DNA of 64,000 nt from an uncultured Faecalibacterium sp. (GTDB taxonomy: Bacteria > Bacillota > Clostridia > Oscillospirales > Ruminococcaceae), in the NCBI GenBank assembly GCA_934548045.1, contig CAKTEM010000007.1:73717-137716 (forward strand), given 5' to 3'. Numbering within the stretch: position 1 is the stretch's first letter; each line of letters starts with the position of its first letter. Position numbers and translations under genes: made by a program. Under the pieces are notes generated by a model. It saw only the letters and a program-made list of their open reading frames with translations. It was not told where the DNA came from and ran no database searches. This document shows positions 26,112 through 34,593 of the stretch, piece after piece.

Positions 26112-26945
26112 TCAGGACAGAGCCTGAGCTGCGATGATCACATAAGAATCATAATGGCTGGGTTCACGCGCAGCGGTGACCTCGAAGGAAGAGATTGCAC
26201 CGGCTTTTAGCTGACTGATATAAGTGCTTTCGCCTGCCAGCAATTTGTCTCCTACCCGGTAGAAAATACGAATCGTGACATTCAAACTTCTGGAGCTTGT
26301 GTTTTCAATTTCGCCGGTAAAAGTTGTAAAAGGATTGTCATAAGGACTGCCATCATGACGGGAAGTGTTAGAAATCTTCAGTGCAGATTGTTTTGGATAA
26401 GTAGGTTTTTCCATGCAATAACTGGGGTAACTGACTTTATAGCTGAGCGTTGAAGGAACACCGTTATCAACAATGATTTCTCCACCAAATGTAATGGTAT
26501 CGCCGGGTGCAACAGGAGGAATAAAGGATTGACTGGTACGAAGAACAGCACCGCTTGTGCTTTTTACGGTAAAGTTGAGGTTAGCATAGTTGAAAGACTT
26601 ATAACGATTCGTATTTGTAACGATAAAAGTGTAGAAGACATGGTAATGCCCATTGCTGTCTATCGTGGAATAATAATCATAACTGTCAATTCGCAGCTTT
26701 GTTGCAGTGCTTTCAGCGGTGGTCGAATCACTGGATGAGCTTGGAGAGCTGGAATTATTGGAAGACGAGTTATTCTCAGAAGAAGAAGCAGAGTTTGCCG
26801 TCGAGCTGGAATTGCTGGTAGATGAGCCATTAGACGGCGTGGAAGAGCTTGGGAGGGAAGAGGATGCCGGAGAGTCAGAACAGCCCGTGAAAACAGCGCA
26901 AGCCATTGCAGCCGCTAACACGGCTGCCGCAATCTTTTTTCGCAT
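26112..26945 (-). CDS. Secreted lipoprotein with Ser/Asn-rich linker
   Basis: The ATG at 26945 is preceded by AAGGAGG; the protein is 277 residues. It has a signal peptide with lipobox VFTGC (Cys at ~21), then ~75 residues made mainly of Ser, Asn, Thr and Pro that act as a flexible wall-spanning linker, and then a ~180-residue region that looks like two beta-sandwich units. The second contains TFTGEIENTSSRSLNVTIRIFY, recalling the small FxLYD-type domains of Firmicutes lipoproteins. Function is unknown. The gene is monocistronic and convergent to rfbB. Confidence 0.82.
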   Translation of the reverse strand: MRKKIAAAVLAAAMACAVFTGCSDSPASSSLPSSSTPSNGSSTSNSSSTANSASSSENNSSSNNSSSPSSSSDSTTAESTATKLRIDSYDYYSTIDSNGHYHVFYTFIVTNTNRYKSFNYANLNFTVKSTSGAVLRTSQSFIPPVAPGDTITFGGEIIVDNGVPSTLSYKVSYPSYCMEKPTYPKQSALKISNTSRHDGSPYDNPFTTFTGEIENTSSRSLNVTIRIFYRVGDKLLAGESTYISQLKAGAISSFEVTAAREPSHYDSYVIIAAQALS

Positions 26946-27189
26946 GAAAAGTACCTCCTTGTATTTGCTGAAAAACAACAGAAAACTTACCATTAACTTC
27001 ATTATAGCAGAGTAGAAATAATAGCTCAAGAATGAAAAAATAGCAGAGATAACAAAAATCATATCGAAATTTAATGCAGGATAACAAAAAGGAGCCGCTG
27101 TCTCAGCACAGAGGTCTTTTTTTGTTGTGCGGTGGGCGGTGGTTTCTGGCGGCGAAGTGCTTTCTTCAGGTTGCCCTCTGGGGTGAAGT

Positions 27190-27365
27190 TATCTGATAAA
27201 GTTGCACTTTATTTTCGCTGATACGTTTAAAAAGCATCTTTATCAGGGTGATAAACTTCGGATATGCTGATAAAGTTGGAACTTTATCAAACAGAGCAAC
27301 TTTTGCAAACTGATAAAGTTCAATATTTAAACATAGCTAAGTAATTATTCTCGAACTTTATCACA
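27190..27365. repeat. Iterated TGATAAAGTT motif region
   Basis: The 10-mer TGATAAAGTT occurs at 27194, 27268 and 27311; its reverse complement at 27280 and 27354; near matches lie at 27236 (inverted) and 27249. The 27268/27280 pair is a perfect 10-bp palindrome with a 2-bp centre. Spacing is irregular, so this is not a CRISPR array. The sites lie just upstream of a truncated XRE regulator gene and may be old operators, iterons or an attachment region. There is no gene from 26946 to 27389. Confidence 0.7.
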
Positions 27366-27389
27366 TGATTCTCCACAGTACAGATACGA

Positions 27390-27569
27390 ATACCACCGAT
27401 GGCAAACTTTTTCTACATCTGCGAGTATCTTCATATCACGCCGAAGGAGTTCTTCGAGGATGGCAACACCGACCCGGAAGCTCTCCGGGCGATGGTCGAA
27501 AACCTGAAAAAGCTCGATAAGGAACAGGTGGATGCCCTCTCACAAATCGTGGATGGGCTGGTAAAGTAA
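27390..27569 (+). pseudogene. 3' fragment of an XRE-family regulator
   Basis: The frame reads IPPM ANFFYICEYLHITPKEFFED and ends in VDALSQIVDGLVK plus stop. This is the usual C-terminal half of a small XRE helix-turn-helix protein. The DNA-binding half is missing and the upstream bases are the TGATAAAGTT repeat region. Without a ribosome site before the internal ATG (27399), it is most likely a remnant, perhaps left by a deletion between mobile-element genes. Confidence 0.72.
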
Positions 27570-27651
27570 GAAAAAGCTTTTAGTTTCGAGAGATTTAGAA
27601 ACAGAAGCTTTTACAAATCGGGAATGACAACCGGATGAAGAAAATAAAACA

Positions 27652-27680
27652 TTGACAATATCGGTTTAATCCGATAAAAT
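27652..27680 (+). promoter_or_regulatory. higBA promoter with embedded operator
   Basis: TTGACA (27652-27657), 17 bases, TAAAAT (27675-27680). Between them lies the inverted repeat TATCGG-TTTAAT-CCGATA (27659-27676), well placed for the antitoxin to block RNA polymerase. Confidence 0.85.
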
Positions 27681-27711
27681 AGAGATAGGAAAATGTGCGG
27701 CGGAGGATAAA

Positions 27712-28071
27712 ATGCGAGAGTACGATGTTGACTTCTTCATAAAGGAAAACGGAGACTGCCCGGTTCGGGAGTTTTTGGCATCCCTTGATAAAAAGATGAG
27801 GGCGAAACTTTTGATGGACATCGACCTGCTGGAAGAAAACGGCCCACTGCTGAGAGAACCGTATTCAAAACATTTGGACGATGGGATTTTTGAGATTCGA
27901 GCGAAACAGGGAAGTGACATCACAAGAGTTCTGTATTTCTTCTTTGTTGGCAAGAAAATCATCCTCACAAATGGCTTTACCAAAAAGACACAGAAAACAC
28001 CGCAGTCGGAAATAGCGACAGCAAAGAAATACCGTGCAGAGTATTTAGAGCGAAAGGAGAAGATCTCATGA
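27712..28071 (+). CDS. higB: HigB/RelE-type toxin (phage Gp49-like family)
   Basis: A 119-residue basic protein with the Gp49/HigB layout: VDFFIKENGDCPVREFL at the N-terminus, a central KHLDDGIFEIRAKQGSDITRVLYFF and the C-terminal LTNGFTKKTQKTP. Such toxins are mRNA interferases, usually ribosome-dependent. The toxin comes first and overlaps the antitoxin by 4 bases, the reverse-order arrangement typical of higBA. A ribosome site (GGAGG) precedes the ATG. The gene is likely repressed by HigA through the palindrome inside its promoter. Confidence 0.9.
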   Translation: MREYDVDFFIKENGDCPVREFLASLDKKMRAKLLMDIDLLEENGPLLREPYSKHLDDGIFEIRAKQGSDITRVLYFFFVGKKIILTNGFTKKTQKTPQSEIATAKKYRAEYLERKEKIS

Positions 28072-28358
28072 GCGATTTCAGAAAATACCTTGAAGAACAG
28101 CTGGAAGACCCCGAATTCAAGGCGGAGTGGGATGCTTTGCAGCCGGAGCGTGCGCTTGTGCAGGCGATGATCGACGCACGGAAGCGGACGGGAATGACCC
28201 AGAAACAGCTGGCAGAGAAGACGGGAATCTCTCAGTCGGATATCAGCAAGTTTGAGACTGGCGGAGGAAATCCGTCCATTAAGACGTTGCAGAGACTGGC
28301 CGCTGGAATGGGAATGGTTTTGCAGGTGGAGTTCAAACCGGCAACAGGCACCCGATAA
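28068..28358 (+). CDS. higA: HigA-type XRE antitoxin
   Basis: A 96-residue protein. The helix-turn-helix (~45-90) includes GMTQKQLAEKTGISQSDISKFETGGGNPSIKTLQRLA, typical of XRE antitoxins; the N-terminal ~40 residues probably bind and neutralise HigB. It starts inside the last codons of higB (ATGA overlap). A terminator follows that also serves the convergent pfkA gene. Confidence 0.9.
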   Translation: MSDFRKYLEEQLEDPEFKAEWDALQPERALVQAMIDARKRTGMTQKQLAEKTGISQSDISKFETGGGNPSIKTLQRLAAGMGMVLQVEFKPATGTR

Positions 28359-28385
28359 GACAAATTCTGTAATTAAATAAGCGCA

Positions 28386-28417
28386 AAAAGGCCGCTGCGG
28401 AGATGCAGCGGCCTTTA
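28386..28417. terminator. Bidirectional terminator between higA and pfkA
   Basis: AAAGGCCGCTGC and GCAGCGGCCTTT form a perfect 12-bp stem with a short loop; A/T runs on both sides. Confidence 0.88.
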
Positions 28418-28453
28418 ATGGTTTCAGAAAACCTTATTTCTAAGAGATATTCT

Positions 28454-29533
28454 TTAGCCCAGGCTGACACCCATGCGACGGGCGGCGGTGAGCAGCTCGC
28501 AGTTTTCGGGAACGTTCCGGGTCTTGCCGGCGATGTCGTCGAGGCGGTTCTGGGTGACGCGGCCGTTCACCATGGCGACGGTCACGCCGTAACGCTCGAT
28601 CTCGACCAGCTTTGCGGCGTAGGTGCCGAACTCGGTCGCCAAAACACGGTCGTATGCGCTGGGGCTGCCGCCGCGCTGCATGTGACCCGGGATGCAGACA
28701 CGGGTCTCCATGCCGGTCTTCTTCTGGATGGCGGCAGCGATGCGGTTGGTGGCGGTGACGCCGTAACCGGCCTCGGCACGCTTTGCCATCCACTCCTTGC
28801 GCTTCATCTTGGCCTCCTCGACGTTGTATGCGCCCTCAGCGACGGCGAGGATGGAGAAGTTGGAACCCTTCTTTGCGCGGCGTTCTACGGCCTCGCAGAC
28901 ATGGTCGATGTCATAGGGCATCTCGGGCAGCAGGATGATGTCTGCGCCGCCTGCAATGCCTGCGTAGAGGGTCAGCCAGCCGGCCTTGTTGCCCATCAGC
29001 TCGATGCACATCACGCGGCTGTGGCTGCCTGCGGTGGTGTGGATGCGGTCGATGACGTCGGTCGCGATGTCAACGGCGGTATGGAAGCCGAAGGTCACAT
29101 CGGTGCCGTAGATATCGTTGTCGATGGTCTTGGGCAGGCCGATGATGTTCAGGCCCTCCTGCGAGAGCAGGTTTGCGGTCTTGTGGGTGCCGTTGCCGCC
29201 CAGACAGAGCAGACAGTCGAGCTTGGCGTCCTTGTAGGTCTTCTTCATGGCGGCAACTTTGTCGATCTTGTCCTCTTCGACCACGCGCATCATCTTGAAC
29301 GGGGTGCGCTTTGTGCCGAGGATCGTGCCGCCCAGAGTCAGGATGCCACGGAAATCGTCCTCGGTCATCTCCTTGTACTCGCCGGTGATGAGGCCATGGT
29401 AGCCGTTCAGGATGCCGACGATCTCCACATTGTCGCCCATACGGGCATACAGTGCCTTTGCCACGCCGCGGATGGTCGCGTTCAGACCCGGGCAGTCGCC
29501 GCCGGAAGTCAGGATGCCAACACGTTTTTTCAT
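28454..29533 (-). CDS. pfkA: 6-phosphofructokinase
   Basis: Phosphorylates fructose-6-phosphate in glycolysis. I start at the ATG at 29533 (GAGGGA 8 bases upstream), giving 359 residues. The N-terminal GILTSGGDCPGLNATIRG is the phosphate-binding loop. The substrate motifs are GGNGTHKTA and PKTIDNDI. The combination of Gly at the position that discriminates ATP from PPi and Lys in PKTIDND is known from the group III enzymes of actinobacteria and others, many of which use ATP. Use of ATP is therefore likely but not certain. It is longer than the ~320-residue Bacillus/E. coli enzyme. Confidence 0.93.
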   Translation of the reverse strand: MKKRVGILTSGGDCPGLNATIRGVAKALYARMGDNVEIVGILNGYHGLITGEYKEMTEDDFRGILTLGGTILGTKRTPFKMMRVVEEDKIDKVAAMKKTYKDAKLDCLLCLGGNGTHKTANLLSQEGLNIIGLPKTIDNDIYGTDVTFGFHTAVDIATDVIDRIHTTAGSHSRVMCIELMGNKAGWLTLYAGIAGGADIILLPEMPYDIDHVCEAVERRAKKGSNFSILAVAEGAYNVEEAKMKRKEWMAKRAEAGYGVTATNRIAAAIQKKTGMETRVCIPGHMQRGGSPSAYDRVLATEFGTYAAKLVEIERYGVTVAMVNGRVTQNRLDDIAGKTRNVPENCELLTAARRMGVSLG

Positions 29534-29591
29534 CTTAAAATCCCTCATTTCCTAAGATTCCCCGCACAAAGCGAGTGTTTCAGATACTATT

Positions 29592-29620
29592 AGAGTATTC
29601 CCAAAGCAGGCAGGTGTCAA
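29592..29620 (-). promoter_or_regulatory. Probable pfkA promoter
   Basis: On the minus strand TTGACA (29615-29620), 17 bases, TACTCT (29592-29597). The -10 is weak, but spacing and place (~60 bases before the start codon) fit. Confidence 0.5.
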
Positions 29621-29721
29621 GAGTGAGAAGCAAAAAAGAACGTCCGGATGCAGAAGGTTTTGTCCGGATGACAGGAAAAATACCGCCCGAAAAAATCAGA
29701 CAAAAAATTTTGAAAAAAGTG

Positions 29722-29750
29722 TTGACAATCGGTGCTAAGGGTAGTATAAT
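29722..29750 (+). promoter_or_regulatory. Consensus sigma-A promoter of the tRNA operon
   Basis: TTGACA (29722-29727), 17 bases, TATAAT (29745-29750): a perfect consensus promoter, as expected for stable RNA genes. The first tRNA begins ~50 bases after the predicted start point. Confidence 0.92.
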
Positions 29751-29806
29751 ATCCCCTGTCAGCAGCGAACGACAAACAAACGAAAGCTCCTGACGAACCA
29801 AAATAT

Positions 29807-29880
29807 TGGGGATTTGCATAGTGGTAGTGCGGTAGACTCTGACTCTACTTGTGGGAGTTCGATTCTCTCATCCCCAACCA
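29807..29880 (+). tRNA. tRNA-Gln (anticodon CTG)
   Basis: The cloverleaf was folded by eye: acceptor TGGGGAT/ATCCCCA, D-arm GCAT/GTGC, anticodon stem GTAGA/TCTAC with loop CTCTGAC (anticodon CTG), T-arm GGGAG/CTCTC with TTCGATT loop. Discriminator A and CCA are encoded. Confidence 0.95.
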
Positions 29881-29881
29881 G

Positions 29882-29904
29882 ACCGCAGCCGAAAAGCTGC
29901 GGTA
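29882..29904 (+). other. Hairpin between the two tRNAs
   Basis: ACCGCAGC and GCTGCGGT form a perfect 8-bp stem followed by ATTTT. It may be a processing signal or partial terminator between tRNA-Gln and tRNA-Pro. Confidence 0.6.
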
Positions 29905-29908
29905 TTTT

Positions 29909-29984
<76 letters not shown>

Positions 29985-30026
29985 AAAAGAACCAGTACAC
30001 ATTTGTGTGCTGGTTCTTTTTTACGT
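29985..30026 (+). terminator. Terminator of the tRNA operon
   Basis: AAAGAACCAGTACACA and TGTGTGCTGGTTCTTT pair with one wobble, followed by TTTTT. Confidence 0.92.
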
Positions 30027-30387
30027 TCCAATAAAGACGGTAGAGTGTCATTTAGTCCAAGACCTTACGGAACGTCTGCCGGGGTGACTGCCGCTAGGTG
30101 TGTTGCGTACAAACGCATTTATTTGACATTTCGACGAACGGATTTTGAAAAGTTCCAAAAATCTTCCCAAAATGATTCCAGACAAAAAACGACCCTGCCC
30201 GGCTTGTGCATAGAGGAACACGAGCCGGGCAGGGCTTTTTTGCGGTATTTGGTTTGGTGTAGGAGGAATCATGTCCAAGAAGGTGGTTTGCGGCCTCACT
30301 TTCTTGTGGCTCTAAGATACCAGAGAAATGATACGGGATTATGCCTTTTTGATGAAGGATTTATGAATTTGCCGAACCTTTGCCGGG
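30027..30387. other. Gene-free spacer with a second strong terminator
   Basis: No gene or tRNA is seen. A terminator lies at 30189-30241. A TTGACA at 30123 has only a poor -10 (TGAAAA) 17 bases on, so a short RNA ending at that terminator is possible but weakly supported. Confidence 0.5.
30189..30241. terminator. Strong GC-rich hairpin terminator
   Basis: CCCTGCCCGGCTTGTG pairs with CACGAGCCGGGCAGGG around a 10-base loop; T-run on the plus strand and also on the minus strand. It can serve the minus-strand ABC exporter operon that ends at 30388. Confidence 0.88.
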
Positions 30388-33300
30388 TCATTCAGGGGCC
30401 TTCATGCTTTCGACCATGCTGATCCGCTTGACGTGGCGGCGCATGATGAGGCAGACGGCGAAGTTGAAGACCATCGTCAGGGCAACGCTGATGAGGTAGC
30501 TGCGCGGAGCGATGGAGCGGATGAACATCATACGGTCCATCTCGATGGTGCGGACGATGAACTGATGGAGCGGTATGCCCAGCCCCAGACCGACCAGCGA
30601 ACCGATGAAAGCCAGCAGGTCGATCTCCCGGAAGATATACCGGTAGACCTCTTTGTCGTAGAAACCGAGGACTTTGATGGTCGCCAGCTCCTTTTTGCGC
30701 TCGGCAAGGTTGACCGAGATGAGATTGTACAGGACGACGGCGGCCAGCGCACCGGCACAGATGATGACAAGGCCAACGACGTAGTTCAGGCAGCTGATGA
30801 GGTTGGAGAGCATCCCGGTGGTGTCGGCGGTAAAGGTCACGCTGGAAATGTAGTTGCAGGCCAGCAGCTTGGCGCGGAGGGCGTCGGTGTCATCCGTCGT
30901 CTCGCAGGAGGTCTGGCCGAAGACGGTGTTCCATTCCAGCGGCGCGGAGCCGAGGTAGGCGTCGAAGTTCTCCTGCGACAGGTAGAGCCGGGCGTAGATG
31001 TAGTTCTCGGTGATGCCGGTCAGGGTCAGCTCCAGCCGTCCGCCGGACGGAGTGTCCACCCAGAAGTGGTCGCCGACTGACAGACCCAGCTGCGTTGCGG
31101 TCTTCTCGGTCAGGATGGCACTGTCAGAGCCAAATGCGATGGCGTGGTGGCCTTTCCGGGTGCGGAAGGTGTTGTACTTCGTCATGAGGCTGTCGTCCTC
31201 CGCAGCGACCAGAGAGACGGTCTCGGCGGTGTTGTCGGCGTTGTAGACCGAGACGGACTTGGTGTAGAACTTGCCCCAGCTCTTGACCTCGCTGCTGGAA
31301 TCCAGCACATCGGCAAGGCCGTTCTCGGTGGTGAGGGCCTTCTCGCTGCTCAGGGAGATGGTGAGGTCGTTGTGGGTCAATTCGGCAGACTGTTTATCCA
31401 CGATGGGGAGCAGGGCATCCTGAATACCAAAACCAATCAACAGCAGAGCCGTGCAGCCTGCCACGCCCAGAACGGTCATGAAGAAGCGTTTCTTGTACCG
31501 GAAGAGGTTCCGGGCGGTGGTCTTCTGGGAGAAGGACATGTGCTTCCAGAGCGGCGTGATGTACTCGAGCAGGATGCGCTTGCCGGCCACCGGAGCGCGC
31601 GGCAGGAGCAGGGAAGCGGTCTTCTCGTGCAGGGAGGAACGGCAGGCGAGAAGGGTCGTCAGGCCGATGACCGCCGAGCTGATGAGCAGGCTTGCCGCCG
31701 CCATGCCGGGATAGAAAGTCAGCTGGAAGGTGGGAACATCGAAGATCATCCCGAAGGCGTTCCAGATGATGATGGGAAAGACCGTGAAGCCCACTGCCAT
31801 GCCGGCAAAACTGCCGAGGATGCTGGCGGAAAGGGCATAGAAGAGGTACTTTGCGGCGATCTGGCCGTTGGAGTAGCCCAGAGCCTTGAGCGTACCCATC
31901 TGCAGGCGGTTCTCGTCCACCATACGGGTCATGGTGGTGGACGCCACCAGAGCCGCCACGAGGAAGAAGAACACCGGGAAGACTCGGGCGATAGCAGTCA
32001 TGCGGTCGGTGTACTGCTCAAAGGTGACAAAGCTCATGGTGCTGGTGCGGTCGAGGACGTACCACTCGCCGTTCTGGATGTCCGAAATTTGCTCCTCGGC
32101 ATCCGTGATCTGCTTCTGGCCGTCGGCAAGCTGCTGCTCGGCGTCGGTTTTCTGGGTCTCGTACTCGGCACGGGAGTCGGCGAGCTGCTGGACGCCGGAG
32201 TTGTACTCTTCCCAGCCGGAATCAAGCTTCGTCCGGGCATCCTCGAGCTGCTGCTGTGCGGCGGCAAAGGCAGAGTAAGCCGTCGCCGTGCCGGTGTTCA
32301 TCGAGAGCTGACCCTGCATCAGGGCGAGCTTCATCTTCCGCAGAGCGGCCTTTGCCTCGGTCACAAGGGATTCGTTGGAGAGGGTAGGCGAGGAGATAAG
32401 GCCCTGCGCGTACATCTGCTGTTTGCCGGCGTCGAGCTGCTGCTGGTAGCCGTCCAGCTGGTTCTTGATGCTGTCGTATCCCTCCTGTGCTTTGGCGAGA
32501 GCATCCCGAAGCTCGACGTAATCCTCGTCCTCGGGTTCGGCTTCGTCGAGGGCTTTCTGGGCGTTGTCCAGCGCGGTCTGCGCATAGCCGAGAAGGGGCT
32601 GAGCGACCTTCTGAACGTTGACGAGAAGCTCGATCTGCTGGAGTTGGTCTTCAAACTCCAACACCTGTTCCTGACTGGTGAGGAGTTGGTCGGCACCGCT
32701 CTGCATGGTATCGGGGAGAGCGGCCTGCTGCTGGGCAAGCTGCTCCTTGCCGGAGGTGTACTCGGCTTCGCCCTGCTCCAGCTGGGCTTTGGCGGCGTCC
32801 AGCTGGGCCTGCGCCTCGTCGAGCTGACGTTCCGCGTCGGCGAACTGGGCTTCTGCCTCGGCCTTTTTGTCGTTGTAGGTCTGCTTGGCCTCGTCCAGCT
32901 TGGCGTTGGCGGTGTCGATAAGCTGCGCCCGGCGTGTCTCACACTGGGCGTCGCTGATGGCGGTCAGCCGGTCGGCCACGGCATCCACGGCCTGCTGGTA
33001 TTCGTCTGAGAAATTGTCATACTGGTCGGCATTTTCGGCCTTGATATAACAAACTGTGTAGTAATCGGCCGTCAAATCCCCGTCCGGAACGAACAGGATG
33101 ACGTCCAGCGTGCCGTCACCGGCGGTGGTGGACTCGGCATCGGTGGAGAAGTGGATGGGGTCCTGCACGTTTCCGACGACGGTATATTTCTTGCATTTTA
33201 AACCGTCGGTATCGTCCGGAACGGTCAAAGTCGTACCCAGCTCGATGGCGTCGGCGTATCCGAGGACATGGACGACACATTCATCGTCGGCCTCGGGCAT

Positions 33301-33708
33301 CCGGCCATTCCGGAGGATGAGCTGATTCATGTTGTCCTCGGTGTCGGCGTCCGGGTCGGCAGGAAGCTGCTGGATGCGGACGACGGCCGGTTCATCGCTG
33401 TTCGACCACTGGGCCGTGGTGTCCAGATATTTTACGGGCTGGACAGCCTCGACGCCCTCGGTGGAGCGGATGGCGGAGATGTCGTCTTCCGACAGACCCA
33501 GCGTGGACAGAACCCGGATGTCGAAGACGTTCTGCTGGATATAGTATTTCTGGGCGGCGGTGCGCATACTGGGCGCGATGCTGACAAGGCCGGTGAGCAT
33601 CATGACGCCCAGCAGCACGATGCCGAACAGGGAGACGACCCGGCTCATGCTGCCTTTCATTTCCCGGAGGATATTTTTACGATAACTTTTCCGCACTGTA
33701 ATCACCAC
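30388..33708 (-). CDS. ABC transporter permease with two FtsX domains and a large coiled-coil insert
   Basis: A 1106-residue membrane protein of the MacB/FtsX type. A first span at ~22-45 is followed by an extracellular region. Residues ~255-560 are a long Ala/Gln/Glu-rich coiled coil (heptad-like repeats such as QLDEAQAQLDAAKAQLEQGE). Two FtsX cores with three to four spans each follow (~570-730 and ~980-1100). Type VII ABC systems of this kind do mechanical work across the membrane (export of peptides or lipids, or signalling) rather than simple transport. It overlaps the ATPase gene by 7 bases. The GTG at 33708 is the first of several possible starts. Substrate unknown. Confidence 0.9.
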   Translation of the reverse strand: MVITVRKSYRKNILREMKGSMSRVVSLFGIVLLGVMMLTGLVSIAPSMRTAAQKYYIQQNVFDIRVLSTLGLSEDDISAIRSTEGVEAVQPVKYLDTTAQWSNSDEPAVVRIQQLPADPDADTEDNMNQLILRNGRMPEADDECVVHVLGYADAIELGTTLTVPDDTDGLKCKKYTVVGNVQDPIHFSTDAESTTAGDGTLDVILFVPDGDLTADYYTVCYIKAENADQYDNFSDEYQQAVDAVADRLTAISDAQCETRRAQLIDTANAKLDEAKQTYNDKKAEAEAQFADAERQLDEAQAQLDAAKAQLEQGEAEYTSGKEQLAQQQAALPDTMQSGADQLLTSQEQVLEFEDQLQQIELLVNVQKVAQPLLGYAQTALDNAQKALDEAEPEDEDYVELRDALAKAQEGYDSIKNQLDGYQQQLDAGKQQMYAQGLISSPTLSNESLVTEAKAALRKMKLALMQGQLSMNTGTATAYSAFAAAQQQLEDARTKLDSGWEEYNSGVQQLADSRAEYETQKTDAEQQLADGQKQITDAEEQISDIQNGEWYVLDRTSTMSFVTFEQYTDRMTAIARVFPVFFFLVAALVASTTMTRMVDENRLQMGTLKALGYSNGQIAAKYLFYALSASILGSFAGMAVGFTVFPIIIWNAFGMIFDVPTFQLTFYPGMAAASLLISSAVIGLTTLLACRSSLHEKTASLLLPRAPVAGKRILLEYITPLWKHMSFSQKTTARNLFRYKKRFFMTVLGVAGCTALLLIGFGIQDALLPIVDKQSAELTHNDLTISLSSEKALTTENGLADVLDSSSEVKSWGKFYTKSVSVYNADNTAETVSLVAAEDDSLMTKYNTFRTRKGHHAIAFGSDSAILTEKTATQLGLSVGDHFWVDTPSGGRLELTLTGITENYIYARLYLSQENFDAYLGSAPLEWNTVFGQTSCETTDDTDALRAKLLACNYISSVTFTADTTGMLSNLISCLNYVVGLVIICAGALAAVVLYNLISVNLAERKKELATIKVLGFYDKEVYRYIFREIDLLAFIGSLVGLGLGIPLHQFIVRTIEMDRMMFIRSIAPRSYLISVALTMVFNFAVCLIMRRHVKRISMVESMKAPE

Positions 33709-34406
33709 TCGATCTGTTCCACGGGGATGGGATGGGCGTTGACCTGATTCGAGACGATCTGACCGCTCCGCACCTGAATGATGCGGTCAGCCATGCCGGT
33801 CAGGGCCGTGTTGTGGGTGATGACGATGACGGTGCGGCCCGTCTCCCGGCAGGTCTTCTGGAGCAGGGCCAGCACCTGTTTGCCGGTCTTGTAGTCCAGC
33901 GCACCGGTCGGCTCGTCGCAGAGCAGAAGCTTCGGGTTCTTGGCGAGGGCGCGTGCGATGGAGACGCGCTGCTGCTCGCCGCCGGACAGCTGGGCCGGGA
34001 AGTTGTTCAGCCGCTCGCCAAGGCCCACCTGACGCAGCGTCTCGGTCGGGTCGAGAGGGTCACGACAGATCTCGCTGGCAAGTTCGACGTTCTCAAGGGC
34101 CGTGAGGTTCTGCACGAGGTTATAGAACTGGAACACGAAACCCACGTCGTACCGGCGGTAGGTCGTCAGCTCCCGTTCGGTGAAGTGGCTGACGTTCTGG
34201 CCGTCCAGCCAGACGTTTCCCTCGTCGCAGGTGTCCATGCCGCCAAGGATGTTCAGCAGGGTGGTCTTGCCTGCGCCGGATGGCCCGACGATGATGCAGA
34301 ACTCGCCCTTGTCGACGTAAAAGTTCAGATGGTCGGCTGCGGCGATCTTCACGCTGCCGGTCTGATAGTACTTGGAAACACCTTCAAACTCAACAAAATG
34401 CTCCAT
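33702..34406 (-). CDS. ABC transporter ATP-binding protein, MacB/LolD type
   Basis: A 234-residue ATPase with Walker A GPSGAGKTT, Q-loop FQFYNL, signature LSGGEQQRVSIARAL, Walker B LLLCDEPTGALD and the switch histidine in VITHN. It is the energy partner of the downstream FtsX-type permease. The start ATG at 34406 is preceded by GGGAGG. No sensor kinase or response regulator is adjacent, unlike antimicrobial-peptide resistance systems such as BceAB. Confidence 0.93.
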   Translation of the reverse strand: MEHFVEFEGVSKYYQTGSVKIAAADHLNFYVDKGEFCIIVGPSGAGKTTLLNILGGMDTCDEGNVWLDGQNVSHFTERELTTYRRYDVGFVFQFYNLVQNLTALENVELASEICRDPLDPTETLRQVGLGERLNNFPAQLSGGEQQRVSIARALAKNPKLLLCDEPTGALDYKTGKQVLALLQKTCRETGRTVIVITHNTALTGMADRIIQVRSGQIVSNQVNAHPIPVEQIEW

Positions 34407-34512
34407 AGTGTGCCTCCCTTAGATGATATTTTTCTATCTTCTATCATAGCATAATTTTGCGTGGGTGCGCCAGTGGGCAGAGGGCAAATTTGCAAAATCT
34501 TAATAAGTGAAC

Positions 34513-34554
34513 AACAAGAAAACGGAAGCCGTTTCCAGCTTCCGTTTTCTTGTC
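34513..34554 (-). terminator. Terminator after the first peptide-binding lipoprotein gene
   Basis: CAAGAAAACGGAAGC and GCTTCCGTTTTCTTG are perfect complements; T-run on the minus strand. It lies between the 34594 gene and the ABC exporter operon. Confidence 0.87.
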
Positions 34555-34593
34555 CAAGGGAAATTATTTGGGAAACGCTATCGTCGAGGGAAA

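Noticed and set aside
27190..27365. CRISPR array
   Set aside because: The repeated unit is only 10 bases, occurs in both orientations and has irregular spacing; no cas genes are present.
30123..30241. Short RNA gene ending at the 30189-30241 terminator
   Set aside because: The -35 is good but the -10 is poor (TGAAAA); the terminator can be explained by the convergent ABC exporter operon.
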